NCBI GenBank assembly: GCA_016188915.1
Contig: JACPGU010000002.1
Coordinates: 186,001 to 250,000, forward strand
Source of the DNA: Candidatus Microgenomates bacterium
GTDB taxonomy: Bacteria; Patescibacteria; JACPGU01
Reading direction: 5' to 3'
Length of the DNA stretch: 64,000 nucleotides
Positions 23,576 to 32,919 of this stretch are shown here, one piece after another. The position numbers were made by a program, and so were the translations under genes. Position 1 is the first letter of the stretch; every line of letters starts with the position of its first letter. Under the pieces are notes generated by a model, which was given only the letters and a program-made list of their open reading frames with translations, was not told where the DNA came from and made no database searches.

Positions 23576-25795
23576 ATGCCTAAAAAGAAAAATCAACAGG
23601 TCAAAAAATCCAAGACCAAGCCCAGCAAAAAAAGTAAACAAGAAGAATTGGAACTGGCGATTAGCCCTGATACCATGGCAGAAATTATTGCCATTGTTTT
23701 TGTTCTCGTTGGTGGTATTTTGGGACTTTCCTTGTTTGACCTTTTTGGCAGTTTTGGGCAGTATATCGGTGAAATAGCAAAGCAAATCTTCGGCTGGTCT
23801 TCGTATTTATTCTCTCTATCTTTGCTCATTTTTGGTATTTTGATGTTTTTCCCAGGGCGTTATCCCGTCAAGGCTACTACCTATGTCGGGTTTGCCATGG
23901 TCAATCTGCTTGTACCAATGTTTATTCATCTTTTTGTTCAGGCGGATTTTTCTTTTGATACGGCTCTAGATGGTGCTGGCGGAGGTTTTGTCGGCCATTT
24001 TTTGGGGCAAGGGCTGAAGAGCTATGTGGATATGTCTGGCTCTATTGTTATCATTGGTGGACTATTTTTGATTGCCTGTTTGATGTTGTTTAACACTAGC
24101 CTGCGCCGTATTCAGGAGCAGATGGACTCTGACCCCTATAAGATTTCTATTGATCCGCCAAAAGCTTTGGGAAAATTAAAAATCAATATTCCCTCCCCTT
24201 CTTTGAAAGAAAAATTTTCTGGCGCTATCAAGGGAGCGGTGAATAAAGCAGAAGGCGTAGAGGAAAAATCCATTAAAACATCAGAATCGGCAGAAGAGAA
24301 AAATACCGAGGAGACAATAGTAAAAGAAAATTTTTCCTGGGAGTATCCGCCACTTTCTTTATTGGAAGAATCAAAATATTCGGTTGATAGTGGCAATGTC
24401 ACTGGCAATGCCGAAACTATTGCCAAAACTTTGGCGCAATTTGGCATTCGGGTAGCGATGCAGGATGTTAATGTGGGTCCGACTTTTACGCAATACACTC
24501 TGAAGCCGGCCGAAGGAACAAAGCTTTCCAAAATCACCACTCTTCAAGATGATTTGGCCTTAGCCTTGGCTACTCACCCCATTCGTATTGAAGCGCCTAT
24601 TCCTGGTAAGTCATTGGTGGGGGTAGAAGTGCCTAATAAAAAAGTAGCACAAGTTCGCCTAAAAGAGATCTTGCAGTCAGGTGAATATCGTTCAGCTGCC
24701 GACAGGGGCAATTTGGTAGTGTCTTTGGGTAAGGATGTTTCTGGCGTGCCAGCGGTCGCTGATATTGCCAGAATGCCTCATATTTTGATTGCTGGTGCTA
24801 CTGGTTCTGGTAAAAGCGTTTGTGTGAATGGTATCTTGGCCAGCCTTCTTTTTCGCTACAGCCCCAAGGAATTGCGACTGATTATGGTGGACCCCAAAAG
24901 AGTAGAGATGACCGGTTACAATGATATCGCGCACCTTCTGACGCCTGTTATTACCGAACCGGACAAAACTATCAATGCTTTTCGTTGGGCAGTGGGAGAA
25001 ATGGAAAATCGCTATAAACTTTTGAGTAGTGTCGGCGCGCGCGATATTGTCGGCTATAACAAAAAACTTGGTAAAAACGAAGAATCTATGCCCTATATTG
25101 TTTTGGTGGTAGATGAGTTGGCGGATGTAATGATTCAAGCGGCGCAAGAGATGGAGGGGCTAATCGTTAGGATCGCCCAAATGGCACGAGCAGTAGGTAT
25201 TCATTTGATTTTAGCAACACAAAGGCCTTCGGTTAATGTGGTGACGGGACTGATTAAGGCAAATGTACCGTCTCGAGTCGCTTTTCGAGTGGCATCCCAA
25301 GTGGATAGTCGTACTATTTTAGATATGGCAGGAGCAGAACGACTAATCGGAAGAGGAGATATGCTTTTTATGGCAGGCGATGGACAAAAGCCCAAGCGTA
25401 TCCAGGGTGTTTTCGTTGACGATAAAGAGATCAAATCAATCATTGATAAAATAAAAGCGCAGCAAGAGCCGGAATATAATGAAGATGTAATCAAGCCACA
25501 TAAAGCGCCAGGTATGGCTGGCGGAGCTATGGCGGGAGAGATAGACGATGATATGTATCAACAGGCTTATGATGAAGTAGTGCGTTCGGGCAAAGCCTCG
25601 GCTTCTTTTTTACAAAGGCGCTTAAGAATTGGTTACGCGAGAGCGGCCAGGCTTTTAGATATACTAGAAGAACAAGGCGTAATTGCCTCTGCTGATGGTT
25701 CTAAGCCACGAGAAGTGATTGTTTCCAGAGCTGATAATACTGCTCCAACCGAGATCTATGATGATGATTGGGGCGATGAAAATGAAGAGGCCTAG
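23576..25795 (+). CDS. ftsK: DNA translocase FtsK/SpoIIIE
   Basis: FtsK couples chromosome segregation to septation. After a Lys-rich N-terminus come about four membrane helices (residues about 35-170), a short acidic linker and the RecA-like motor. Walker A is GATGSGKS (near residue 403) and Walker B is IVLVVDELAD. The C-terminal gamma winged helix (ASFLQRRLRIGYARAARLLD) reads KOPS-like sites. The stop overlaps the 3' end of a convergent membrane-protein gene by four bases. Confidence 0.95.
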   Translation: MPKKKNQQVKKSKTKPSKKSKQEELELAISPDTMAEIIAIVFVLVGGILGLSLFDLFGSFGQYIGEIAKQIFGWSSYLFSLSLLIFGILMFFPGRYPVKATTYVGFAMVNLLVPMFIHLFVQADFSFDTALDGAGGGFVGHFLGQGLKSYVDMSGSIVIIGGLFLIACLMLFNTSLRRIQEQMDSDPYKISIDPPKALGKLKINIPSPSLKEKFSGAIKGAVNKAEGVEEKSIKTSESAEEKNTEETIVKENFSWEYPPLSLLEESKYSVDSGNVTGNAETIAKTLAQFGIRVAMQDVNVGPTFTQYTLKPAEGTKLSKITTLQDDLALALATHPIRIEAPIPGKSLVGVEVPNKKVAQVRLKEILQSGEYRSAADRGNLVVSLGKDVSGVPAVADIARMPHILIAGATGSGKSVCVNGILASLLFRYSPKELRLIMVDPKRVEMTGYNDIAHLLTPVITEPDKTINAFRWAVGEMENRYKLLSSVGARDIVGYNKKLGKNEESMPYIVLVVDELADVMIQAAQEMEGLIVRIAQMARAVGIHLILATQRPSVNVVTGLIKANVPSRVAFRVASQVDSRTILDMAGAERLIGRGDMLFMAGDGQKPKRIQGVFVDDKEIKSIIDKIKAQQEPEYNEDVIKPHKAPGMAGGAMAGEIDDDMYQQAYDEVVRSGKASASFLQRRLRIGYARAARLLDILEEQGVIASADGSKPREVIVSRADNTAPTEIYDDDWGDENEEA

Positions 25796-27117
25796 ATTAC
25801 GAGATAGCCCAAGAACCCCGCCAGGCTAATAATTATCATAGAAGCTCCCAGCCGCCAAGAAAATTGCCGATGCCCCTGAATAGTAGCGTAGATGGATTTG
25901 CTGATAAGATTGGTCGCGTTGATGGCGACAAAGACCAAGAGAGCAGATTTGAAAGTAATAACAGAACCAGCTGTTTCCGCCAAGTTGACCGTCACAGCAT
26001 CTATGCCGGAAAAAGAAGCAATAACAGAAGTTAAGAGAAACCCTTTTTGACCGAAGAGCAAAAGACTGGTCTTGGTAATGATCCTGACAGCAATCAAAAT
26101 ACAAGCAAATTTGATAGCGGGCAATAAAGAAAAAAGCTTTTTATCGTGCCGGTTGGCTATTTGGTCAAAACGGCTTTTTTTGTCTCGGTAGGCCAGGAAA
26201 AAAAGAGCCAAGGCAAGAGCAGATATAGTAATCAAAACCAAAGTGGGAGTAATGGCAACCAGCCATTGACTATTGATAGCCAAGACAATAATAAAAATTT
26301 GGATAAAACTGGCGGCATTAGCCAGCATCGCCGATCCCAGGAGCCTGCGATAGGATTTATTTTTATTGCTTTGCATAGCCAGAGATTGTGTTGTGGCGGT
26401 AGAAGAAATAAATCCAGCTATTGCGCTAGTCAAAACAACGCCGCTATTTTTACCAATCAAACGGCTCGTAATATAGCCAAAAATGTCAATGCCGGTAATC
26501 AGAGCAACAATCAGCCAAAGACGGTGTGGATTGAATATCTCAATATCTCCCCATGATCCTAGGTGAATACTATAAGCGTCTAAGAGAGCTGAAATATTAG
26601 GGATATCGGTCAGGTAGTAGGCTTTATTGGGTAAAAACGGCAAAACTACCAAAGCAATAATGAGATAGCTAATGAAAGATTGTACTTCTTGATGAGAAAT
26701 GCCGAGTATTATTTTTTTAGTTTGAGATTTGGCCGATAAAATAAGCAATAAAACCACCAAAAGCGCCACAGACATTTGTACCGATAGAGCTTCGGCGGTG
26801 ATGAAGAATCCGAGCAGAAAAGCGTAGAGAGCGGAGATCTCTGTAGTGAGCCCTAGCCCTCCGGTAGAGAGAGAACTTAAAATATAATAGATAGCAATCA
26901 AAGTAAAAATCCCGACAGCGATAATCAAAAAGATGCCGGTCATCCCCTCTGCGTTGGCGAATCCGGCAAAAGCGCCCATGATAGCGATCAAGGCAAAGGT
27001 GCGAATACCGCCTAATGTTCCTTTGTGATCGCTGTTGCGGCTGGACTCTCTTTCCAGCCCGATTAAGGCGCCAAAGATAGCCGACAGGAGAAATTTTAAT
27101 GGCAAGGCTAAAATCAT
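25792..27117 (-). CDS. MgtC/DUF4010-family membrane protein
   Basis: The 441-residue protein begins with a MgtC-like domain (LSAIFGALIGLERES…GGIRTFALIAIMGA). A DUF4010-type multi-helix domain follows (FISSTATTQSLA near residue 237), with about 12 hydrophobic segments in total. MgtC proteins have been linked to Mg2+ homeostasis and F-type ATPase control; the transported or sensed species here is unknown. It converges with ftsK, with a four-base overlap of the stops. Confidence 0.8.
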   Translation of the reverse strand: MILALPLKFLLSAIFGALIGLERESSRNSDHKGTLGGIRTFALIAIMGAFAGFANAEGMTGIFLIIAVGIFTLIAIYYILSSLSTGGLGLTTEISALYAFLLGFFITAEALSVQMSVALLVVLLLILSAKSQTKKIILGISHQEVQSFISYLIIALVVLPFLPNKAYYLTDIPNISALLDAYSIHLGSWGDIEIFNPHRLWLIVALITGIDIFGYITSRLIGKNSGVVLTSAIAGFISSTATTQSLAMQSNKNKSYRRLLGSAMLANAASFIQIFIIVLAINSQWLVAITPTLVLITISALALALFFLAYRDKKSRFDQIANRHDKKLFSLLPAIKFACILIAVRIITKTSLLLFGQKGFLLTSVIASFSGIDAVTVNLAETAGSVITFKSALLVFVAINATNLISKSIYATIQGHRQFSWRLGASMIIISLAGFLGYLVI

Positions 27118-27195
27118 ATTTTGTTTTTGTTTATCAGAAAATTACTTCAATATTACTACGAATTAAAAAATGGCACAAACAGAAATTTTAATTAG

Positions 27196-27224
27196 TTTAC
27201 AGGCTTATTTTTTTGTGCTAAAAT
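27196..27224 (+). promoter_or_regulatory. Promoter of the rpsF-ssb-rpsR operon
   Basis: TTTACA (27196-27201), 17 bases, TAAAAT (27219-27224) with the extended TGC. The leader is about 55 bases and ends in a strong AAAGGAGA ribosome-binding site. Confidence 0.75.
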
Positions 27225-27286
27225 AAAAGAAAACAGTAATCCTTTTTCCGCTTCATCAGCGGGCAAATGGCCATAAAAGGAGATTT

Positions 27287-27940
27287 ATGAAAAAATACGA
27301 ACTAGCTTTTGTTTTGGGAGAAAAAAATACTGAACCGAAAGCGCAAGAGATCGCTCGTGAGATAAAAAATATTTTAACCGAACGCAAAGCAGAGATAGAA
27401 AGTGATTTTTTTTGGGGCAAAAAGAAATTGGCCTATCCTATCGCCGGGAACTCTTTTGGCTATTATTTTATAGTAGTTTTTTCAGCTGACGAGGGGGTGC
27501 TTGCCAAAATTAACAAAGATCTGAATCTCAACGAAACAGTAGTGCGGCATTTGATTACGCGCCATATCGAGGGTCTGGAAAAGCCATGGGAAGGAGAAAA
27601 AGAAAGTGATGGAAGAGATATTAAGGAAGAGAAAGAACAAGCTCCAAAAAAGAAAAAGGTAATTATTGAAAAAGAAAAGGAATTGCCCAAGAAAGAAGAA
27701 AAAGAAGATATTAAAGTAAAAAAGGAAGAGAAGAAAGGCCCCAATGCTTCGGTCGGAGCAAGCAAGCTTGATGAGGCTATCGTTAAAGATATCGAGGAAA
27801 AGATTGAAGAAAAAGAATCACAAGAAAAACAAATCAAAGAGCTGATTGAGGAAAGGAGAGAACCGACAGAAGAAGAGAGAAAGGCGGAACTGGATAAAAA
27901 ACTGGCAGAAATTTTAGGAAATGACATAGATTCTTTGTAG
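27287..27940 (+). CDS. rpsF: 30S ribosomal protein bS6 with long acidic/basic tail
   Basis: The first about 100 residues form the bS6 domain (YELAFVLGEKN…, FWGKKKLAYPIAG, NLNETVVRHLITR), which pairs with bS18 on the ribosome. The remaining about 115 residues are almost entirely Glu/Lys with coiled-coil character, so the protein is about twice the usual length. It leads the classic rpsF-ssb-rpsR operon. Confidence 0.93.
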   Translation: MKKYELAFVLGEKNTEPKAQEIAREIKNILTERKAEIESDFFWGKKKLAYPIAGNSFGYYFIVVFSADEGVLAKINKDLNLNETVVRHLITRHIEGLEKPWEGEKESDGRDIKEEKEQAPKKKKVIIEKEKELPKKEEKEDIKVKKEEKKGPNASVGASKLDEAIVKDIEEKIEEKESQEKQIKELIEERREPTEEERKAELDKKLAEILGNDIDSL

Positions 27941-27977
27941 GCGATAATATTCATAATATTCATAAAGGGGACATCAT

Positions 27978-28457
27978 ATGCTAAGTCTTAACAGGGCTCA
28001 AATTATTGGCAATCTTACCCGCGATCCAGAATTACGCTATACCGCCAACGGACAAGCGGTCACTTCTTTTGGGGTGGCGACTAATCGGGCATGGAACGAC
28101 CCATCAGGAGAAAAAAAAGAAGCAGTAGAATTTCATGATGTTGTCACCTGGGGTAAATTGGCAGAGATTTGTAAGCAAATTTTAGCCAAAGGTCGCAAAG
28201 TTTATATTGAAGGACGTTTGCAGACCAGAACTTGGGAGGGACAAGATGGAGTCAAGCGCCAGAAAACGGAAATAGTAGCAGAAAATATGTTGGTTCTGGA
28301 TAGACCTAAAGATGGCGCTACGAATTTTGTCGCCCCTTCGGAAAATTCAGAAAAAAGCTTTCCTGCCGTTGATAGTCCCTCTAATGATAATCCCCCTGAA
28401 AGTGTGCCAGCCAATGCCAAAGAAGGAGAGGTAAACTTAGAGGATATTCCGTTCTAA
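27978..28457 (+). CDS. ssb: Single-stranded DNA-binding protein
   Basis: The OB-fold of SSB is plain (NRAQIIGNLTRDPELRYT, VATNRAWND, FHDVVTWGKLAEI, KVYIEGRLQTRTW). A disordered Ser/Asn/Pro-rich linker leads to the acidic C-terminal tip (VNLEDIPF), which recruits partner proteins. AAGGGGA precedes the ATG. It is the second gene of the rpsF operon. Confidence 0.97.
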   Translation: MLSLNRAQIIGNLTRDPELRYTANGQAVTSFGVATNRAWNDPSGEKKEAVEFHDVVTWGKLAEICKQILAKGRKVYIEGRLQTRTWEGQDGVKRQKTEIVAENMLVLDRPKDGATNFVAPSENSEKSFPAVDSPSNDNPPESVPANAKEGEVNLEDIPF

Positions 28458-28497
28458 AAGCACAAATTATATTATTAATATTAAGATTTACATAGAT

Positions 28498-28704
28498 ATG
28501 AAAAGTAAGATTTGTCCATTTTGTTCAAAGGGTTTGCAGGAGATAGACTACAAACAGCACGAACATTTAAAAAAATTTATGTCTGTTTTGGGCAAGATAG
28601 AAACTCGTCGCAGAACGGGTGCTTGTGTTTATCATCAGAAAAGTTTGTCTCGCGCCATCAAAAGAGCGAGACACATCGCTCTGCTACCCTTCGTTATTAG
28701 CTAG
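28498..28704 (+). CDS. rpsR: 30S ribosomal protein bS18
   Basis: The short 68-residue product has the bS18 core (IDYKQHEHLKKFMSVLGKI, RRRTGACVYHQKSLSRAIKRAR). CPFC at the N-terminus with a later Cys and His suggests the zinc-binding variant. It forms a dimer with bS6 on the 30S platform, and it ends the rpsF operon. Confidence 0.93.
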   Translation: MKSKICPFCSKGLQEIDYKQHEHLKKFMSVLGKIETRRRTGACVYHQKSLSRAIKRARHIALLPFVIS

Positions 28705-28781
28705 TATCAAGTATTACGTATTAAGTATTATGTATGAACTCGCTTCATACTTTATGCTTAATACTAGATACATAATACATA
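28702..28781. repeat. AT-rich inverted repeat between rpsR and efp
   Basis: Words such as AGTATCAAGTATTACGTATTAAG on the left face TTAATACTAGATACATAATAC on the right around GAACTCGCTTC, giving an imperfect hairpin of about 35-bp arms. The same word family (TATTAAGTATCCAGTAG) is found in frame inside tsaB at 47685-47710. Confidence 0.65.
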
Positions 28782-28785
28782 TTCG

Positions 28786-29340
28786 ATGAATATGACCGAT
28801 CTAAAACCTGGGACAAAGATTGAATACAAAAGCGAGCCACACGAAGTCGTGGCCTCGTCTTTTTCTCGTTCTTCTCAAAGCAAAGGGTTTATGACGACTC
28901 GTCTGCGTAATATGATTACCGGCAATGTCTATGAGGTCGTTTTTCGCGCTAATGATGAAATACGCGGTATCGAAATAGAAAAGAAAAAAGTGCAATTTCT
29001 CTACAAACAGGGAGAAAACGCTTTTTTTATGGACAATGTTTCTTTTGAGCAATTTGAATTACCCGGTAGTGTTTTGGGCGATAAAATTTACTTTTTAACC
29101 GAAGGAATGGCGGTAGATTTGATTATCTATAATGACGCGCCGATTAGCGTGGAAATCTCGCCAAAGGTCGTCTTGATAATTACCGATACCGAACCGGGGA
29201 TCAAATCGGCCACTGCTTCAGATGTGAAAAAACAAGCAGTAACGGAGACGGGTTATAAATTGCAAGTACCATCTTTCGTCAATATCGGCGACAAAATCAA
29301 AGTTAGCACCGAGACAGGACTGTATGCGGAGCGCGCGTAA
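28786..29340 (+). CDS. efp: Elongation factor P
   Basis: EF-P relieves ribosome stalling at polyproline. The 184-residue protein has the KOW-like domain I, followed by two OB-like domains (VSFEQFELPGSVLG; PKVVLIITDTEPGIK; GYKLQVPSFVNIGDKIKV). The domain I loop that usually presents the modified Lys in PGKGxAF reads SSQSKGF here, so the Lys is displaced or replaced (Gln31 occupies the aligned position, Lys33 lies two residues on). ATGs at 28786 and 28792 are both possible and no Shine-Dalgarno is seen. Confidence 0.93.
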   Translation: MNMTDLKPGTKIEYKSEPHEVVASSFSRSSQSKGFMTTRLRNMITGNVYEVVFRANDEIRGIEIEKKKVQFLYKQGENAFFMDNVSFEQFELPGSVLGDKIYFLTEGMAVDLIIYNDAPISVEISPKVVLIITDTEPGIKSATASDVKKQAVTETGYKLQVPSFVNIGDKIKVSTETGLYAERA

Positions 29341-29430
29341 CGTGCTTTCACGAATCGTACGAATTTGATGACGAATTTCACAAAAGAGAACAATAGTGCC
29401 CGCCAGATTGGCGGACATTTTTGTATTTGT

Positions 29431-29459
29431 TTGACCAGAAGGAGTGGAAATGCTATACT
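29431..29459 (+). promoter_or_regulatory. tlyA promoter (leaderless mRNA predicted)
   Basis: TTGACC (29431-29436), 17 bases, TATACT (29454-29459) with TGC upstream. The ATG at 29466 begins six bases after the -10, at the expected transcription start. Confidence 0.8.
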
Positions 29460-29465
29460 GGGAAT

Positions 29466-30254
29466 ATGAAAATCCGCTTAGACAAGCTACTTTTGGATAA
29501 AGGTCTGGTTGCGTCGTGCGAGAAAGCGCAGGGGCTGATTATGGCGGGACGAGTTTTGGTAGAGGGTAAAGTTTCGGATAAACCAGGAATGAGCTACTCG
29601 GAGGCCATCAAAATTGAGATTTTGCAAACACCACAATATGTCAGTCGCGGCGCGGAGAAGATGGCGGGAGCGGCTACCGCTTTCGCCCTGGATTTTCACG
29701 GCAAAATAGTGGCCGATATCGGTTCTTCCACGGGTGGTTTTACCGATTACGCTTTGCAAAACGGCGCGAAAAAAGTTTACGCGATAGATGTCGGTACTGG
29801 CCAGCTAGATTGGAGTTTGCGCTCTAATCCGAAGATAGTGGTAATGGAGAACACCAATGCCAGATATTTGGAAAATCTGCCCGATCCGATAGATATTTTC
29901 GTTGTCGATGTCTCCTTCATTTCTTTAAAGAAGATTTTGCCAACTTTAAAAAAAATCATAAATCATAAATCTGAAATCATAAATCACGCTACAATCGTCG
30001 TGCTTTTCAAACCGCAGTTTGAAGCGAAGAAAAATATCGCTGACAAATATAAAGGAGTGATCACCGACAGTAAAATTCACGAAGAGCTGCTGGCTGATTT
30101 TCGGAAATGGTGCGAGGAAGCTAGCTGGAAGGTGCTAGGGGAGTGCCCATCCCCCATCAATGGAGACAAAGGAAATAGAGAATTTTTCTTTTACCTGAAG
30201 GCGGAAGAAAAAGAAAATAAAAAAGCAAAAAATCAAGAAAATAAAATAACATGA
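29466..30254 (+). CDS. tlyA: TlyA-family rRNA 2'-O-methyltransferase
   Basis: An N-terminal S4 RNA-binding domain (MKIRLDKLLLDKGLVASCEKA) is joined to an FtsJ-like Rossmann methyltransferase with the SAM-binding motif IVADIGSSTGGFTDYAL and DVSFISL. TlyA methylates 16S and/or 23S rRNA. The longer open frame from 29421 overlaps the promoter, so the start is 29466. ATCATAA-type repeats at 29954-29986 are translated in frame (residues about 163-174, KIINHKSEIINH) without interrupting the fold. The next gene starts 40 bases on, after AT-rich repeat sequence. Confidence 0.93.
   Translation: MKIRLDKLLLDKGLVASCEKAQGLIMAGRVLVEGKVSDKPGMSYSEAIKIEILQTPQYVSRGAEKMAGAATAFALDFHGKIVADIGSSTGGFTDYALQNGAKKVYAIDVGTGQLDWSLRSNPKIVVMENTNARYLENLPDPIDIFVVDVSFISLKKILPTLKKIINHKSEIINHATIVVLFKPQFEAKKNIADKYKGVITDSKIHEELLADFRKWCEEASWKVLGECPSPINGDKGNREFFFYLKAEEKENKKAKNQENKIT
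29954..29986 (+). repeat. In-frame short tandem repeat inside tlyA
   Basis: AATCATAA words in tandem, interrupted once by AATCTGA, are translated as part of a helix after the SFISL motif. Confidence 0.7.
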
Positions 30255-30294
30255 TACCTAATTTCTTAATTTATTAATTTCTTATTTTCTTAAT

Positions 30295-30822
30295 ATGCTC
30301 GTTCACGCAAAAAATATCATCGGTGGCAAAGTAGTAGATATGTCTTCGCTGACCATAGCGGGGGATATTTCCAGTGTGGTAGTTGATCCGGAAAACGGGG
30401 CTATTTTGGCTTTGCTTTTGCAGAAAAATTTCTGGAATACTGTTAGGGCTCTTTCTTGGCGAGATATTGTAGAGTGGTACAAAGACGGGATTTTGGTTCG
30501 TGATAGTGATAATATCGTGTCGGTTGGAGATATCATCAAAGTAGAAAAAGCGATGAAAGAAAAAACTTTTGCTCTAGGTGATCGTGTTTTAACTCAAAAA
30601 GGTAAATTTTTAGGATTTTTGCACGATTTTTCTTTTGATAGCACATTGGGAGCCATAGGTACCATTATTGTCAAAAAAAGATTTTCTAGCGAATTACGTA
30701 TTATGAGCGCCCATCGTATCCTTTCTATTTTGTCTGGAAAAATAATTATTCGCGACATCATTGAGCCTGCGCAAAACAAAGAAAAAAGAGCGCCTCAATC
30801 GCTCTCTTCTCTGGCGGGTTAA
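30295..30822 (+). CDS. PRC-barrel domain protein
   Basis: The 175-residue protein contains two PRC-barrel-like halves (residues about 3-75, KNIIGGKVVDMS…; and about 88-150, ALGDRVLTQKGKFLGFLHDFSFD). PRC-barrel proteins act in RNA processing (RimM), photosynthesis and other roles; the role of this one is unknown. The C-terminal 20 residues are basic and disordered. It converges with groL, with an 8-base gap. Confidence 0.8.
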   Translation: MLVHAKNIIGGKVVDMSSLTIAGDISSVVVDPENGAILALLLQKNFWNTVRALSWRDIVEWYKDGILVRDSDNIVSVGDIIKVEKAMKEKTFALGDRVLTQKGKFLGFLHDFSFDSTLGAIGTIIVKKRFSSELRIMSAHRILSILSGKIIIRDIIEPAQNKEKRAPQSLSSLAG

Positions 30823-30829
30823 GCATTTT

Positions 30830-32455
30830 TTAATACATTCCGTGATCGTGACCGGCAGGATTTTGTTTTTTCTCTTCTGGAATATCGGTAATGGCGGCTT
30901 CGGTAGTCAAAAGTAGTCCGGCAGCCGAAGCGGCGTTTTGCAGAGCCGAACGAGTCACTTTGGCCGGGTCAATAATCCCAGATATTACTAAATCGCAAAA
31001 TTCATTTTTGGCGAAATCATAGCCGAAACTATTACTTTCTTCTTCGTTGATTTTTCTAATAATCATTCCAGCATCCTCACCGGCATTTTCGGCTATTTGG
31101 CGAATCGGATATTCAAGGGCGCGTCCTAAAATATCCAGACCGGTTTTTTCATCTCCCTCTGCTCCCTCAATTATTCTCTTCAAAGCTTTTTTGGCACGCA
31201 GAAGGGCCACACCGCCGCCGGGGACAATGCCCTCTTCCGTTGCCGCACGAGTGGCGGCCAGAGCGTCTTCGATACGATGTTTTTTTTCATTGAGTTCTAT
31301 CTCAGTAGCGGCTCCTACTTTGATAACAACTACGCCACCAGATAATTTGGCTATTCTCTCGTGCAACTTTTCTTTTTCGTAGTCAGAAGTAGATTTGGCA
31401 ACCAAAGATTTCAGCTGTTCTATCCTCTCTGCAATATTTTTCTTTTCGCCCTTTCCTTCTACGATGATAGTTTTGTCTTTGTCGCTGATTACTTTACGGG
31501 CTTGGCCGAGATCAGATAAATCAACCGCCTCTAATTTCATGCCTGTTTCTTCCGAGATTACTTTAGCACCGGTTAGAATAGCAATATCTTCCAGCGATGA
31601 TTTTTTGCCATCACCGAAACCAGGCGCTTTGATAGCCAGGGCTGAAAAAACGCCACGGATTTTATTTAATACTAGCGTGGCGATAGCTTCACCATCCACA
31701 TCTTCGGCGATAATAACGAGTTCTTTTTTGCCTGTTTGCAAAACTTTTTCCAAAAGTGGCAAGATATCACTGATAGCGGAAATTTTTTTATCAGTGACTA
31801 AAATCAAAGAATTTTCGAAAATAGCGCTTAGTGATTGCTGGTCGGTGGCCATATAGTGACTGATATATCCGCTGGACAATTGCATGCCCTCGGTATGTTC
31901 TTTGGTTAGCCCTAATGTTTGCGATTCTTCTACGGTGATTGCTCCGTCTTTGCCAACTTTGGCCATAATCTCGGCGATTAATTCCCCCACTTCTTTATTG
32001 TCAGCGGAAATAGCAGCAACTTGAGCGATTTCTTTTTCGTTTTTGACTGGCTTGCTGATATTTTTGAGCTCATCAACGATTAGGGCGACTCCTTTTTCTA
32101 TGCCCTTTTTGATTTCCATTGGATTAGCGCCAGCAGCTACATTTTTTAAGCCTTCGGTGACAATAGCTTGCGCCAAAAGAGTAGCGGTGGTTGTCCCGTC
32201 ACCAGCAACATCATTGGTTTTTTCCGCAACTTCTTTGATGAGTTGCGCGCCCATATTTTCAAATTTGTCTGGTAATTCAATCTCTTTGGCTATCGTTACG
32301 CCATCATTAGTAATGGTTGGGCCACCATAGCCTTTGTCAAACATTACATTGCGGCCCTTGGGGCCCAATGTTACTTTGACGGTATCGGCCAGAGTATCAA
32401 TGCCTTTTTTGAGGGCTTTTCTCGCTTTTTCATCAAACAGGATTTGTTTGGACAT
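30830..32455 (-). CDS. groL: Chaperonin GroEL
   Basis: The 541-residue chaperonin is full length. Typical segments are LGPKGRNVMFDKGYGGPTI, then the ATP-binding DGTTTATLLAQAI, AIKAPGFGDGKK, and GGVAL in the equatorial domain. The C-terminal tail ends NPAGHDHGMY rather than in a long GGM repeat. It follows groS after a 94-base gap rich in AT repeats. GroEL is missing from some CPR lineages, so its presence is useful for placement. Confidence 0.97.
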   Translation of the reverse strand: MSKQILFDEKARKALKKGIDTLADTVKVTLGPKGRNVMFDKGYGGPTITNDGVTIAKEIELPDKFENMGAQLIKEVAEKTNDVAGDGTTTATLLAQAIVTEGLKNVAAGANPMEIKKGIEKGVALIVDELKNISKPVKNEKEIAQVAAISADNKEVGELIAEIMAKVGKDGAITVEESQTLGLTKEHTEGMQLSSGYISHYMATDQQSLSAIFENSLILVTDKKISAISDILPLLEKVLQTGKKELVIIAEDVDGEAIATLVLNKIRGVFSALAIKAPGFGDGKKSSLEDIAILTGAKVISEETGMKLEAVDLSDLGQARKVISDKDKTIIVEGKGEKKNIAERIEQLKSLVAKSTSDYEKEKLHERIAKLSGGVVVIKVGAATEIELNEKKHRIEDALAATRAATEEGIVPGGGVALLRAKKALKRIIEGAEGDEKTGLDILGRALEYPIRQIAENAGEDAGMIIRKINEEESNSFGYDFAKNEFCDLVISGIIDPAKVTRSALQNAASAAGLLLTTEAAITDIPEEKKQNPAGHDHGMY

Positions 32456-32456
32456 A

Positions 32457-32549
32457 AGTTAAAAAATTAAGAAAGCAATAAATTAAGAAAATAATTGCTA
32501 AAAATCTCTTTTGCTATTGTTTTTTAGTTTTTTTAATTTCTTATTTTTT
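32457..32549. repeat. AT-rich inverted repeat between groS and groL
   Basis: AAAAATTAAGAAAGCAATAAATTAAG on one side faces TATTGTTTTTTAGTTTTTTTAATTTC on the other. It may form an intra-operon hairpin that tunes the groS:groL ratio, or simply be another copy of the AT-rich intergenic repeat type. Confidence 0.5.
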
Positions 32550-32840
32550 TTATTTAATAATTCCTAGAACATCTCCTTCTCCCAAAATGAATAATTCTTC
32601 TCCGTCTATTTTTATTTCTGTCGGCGAATATTTGGCGAATAAAATATAATCACCGGGCTTTATTTCTGTGGCGTGAAATCGGCCGTTATCATCTTTTTTC
32701 CCCGGTCCGACCGCTAAAACCTCGCCTTTTTGAGGGCGTTCGGTTCCAGCAGTATCAGGGATGATAATCCCTGATTTGGTCTCTTTTTCTTCATCTAGCG
32801 GTCTGACCAATATTTTGTCGCGAAGAGGTTGAATCTGCAT
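32550..32840 (-). CDS. groS: Co-chaperonin GroES
   Basis: The 96-residue product is the GroES cap: MQIQPLRDKILVRPL, the mobile loop (KETKSGIIIPDTA), GEVLAVGPGK and GDYILFAKY. The open frame continues 75 bases upstream, but a -10 TATACT lies exactly six bases before the ATG at 32840, so this start and a leaderless mRNA are favoured. No CIRCE (HrcA) operator was recognised. Confidence 0.96.
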   Translation of the reverse strand: MQIQPLRDKILVRPLDEEKETKSGIIIPDTAGTERPQKGEVLAVGPGKKDDNGRFHATEIKPGDYILFAKYSPTEIKIDGEELFILGEGDVLGIIK

Positions 32841-32846
32841 ATGTAT

Positions 32847-32875
32847 AGTATAGTGATAGAAGATAAAATTGCTAA
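32847..32875 (-). promoter_or_regulatory. groS promoter (leaderless mRNA predicted)
   Basis: Minus-strand TTAGCA (32870-32875), 17 bases, TATACT (32847-32852), then six bases to the ATG. Confidence 0.65.
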
Positions 32876-32919
32876 TTGCACCAATAATTCTAGCAAACGA
32901 ATGGTCTTTCGTCAAGACT

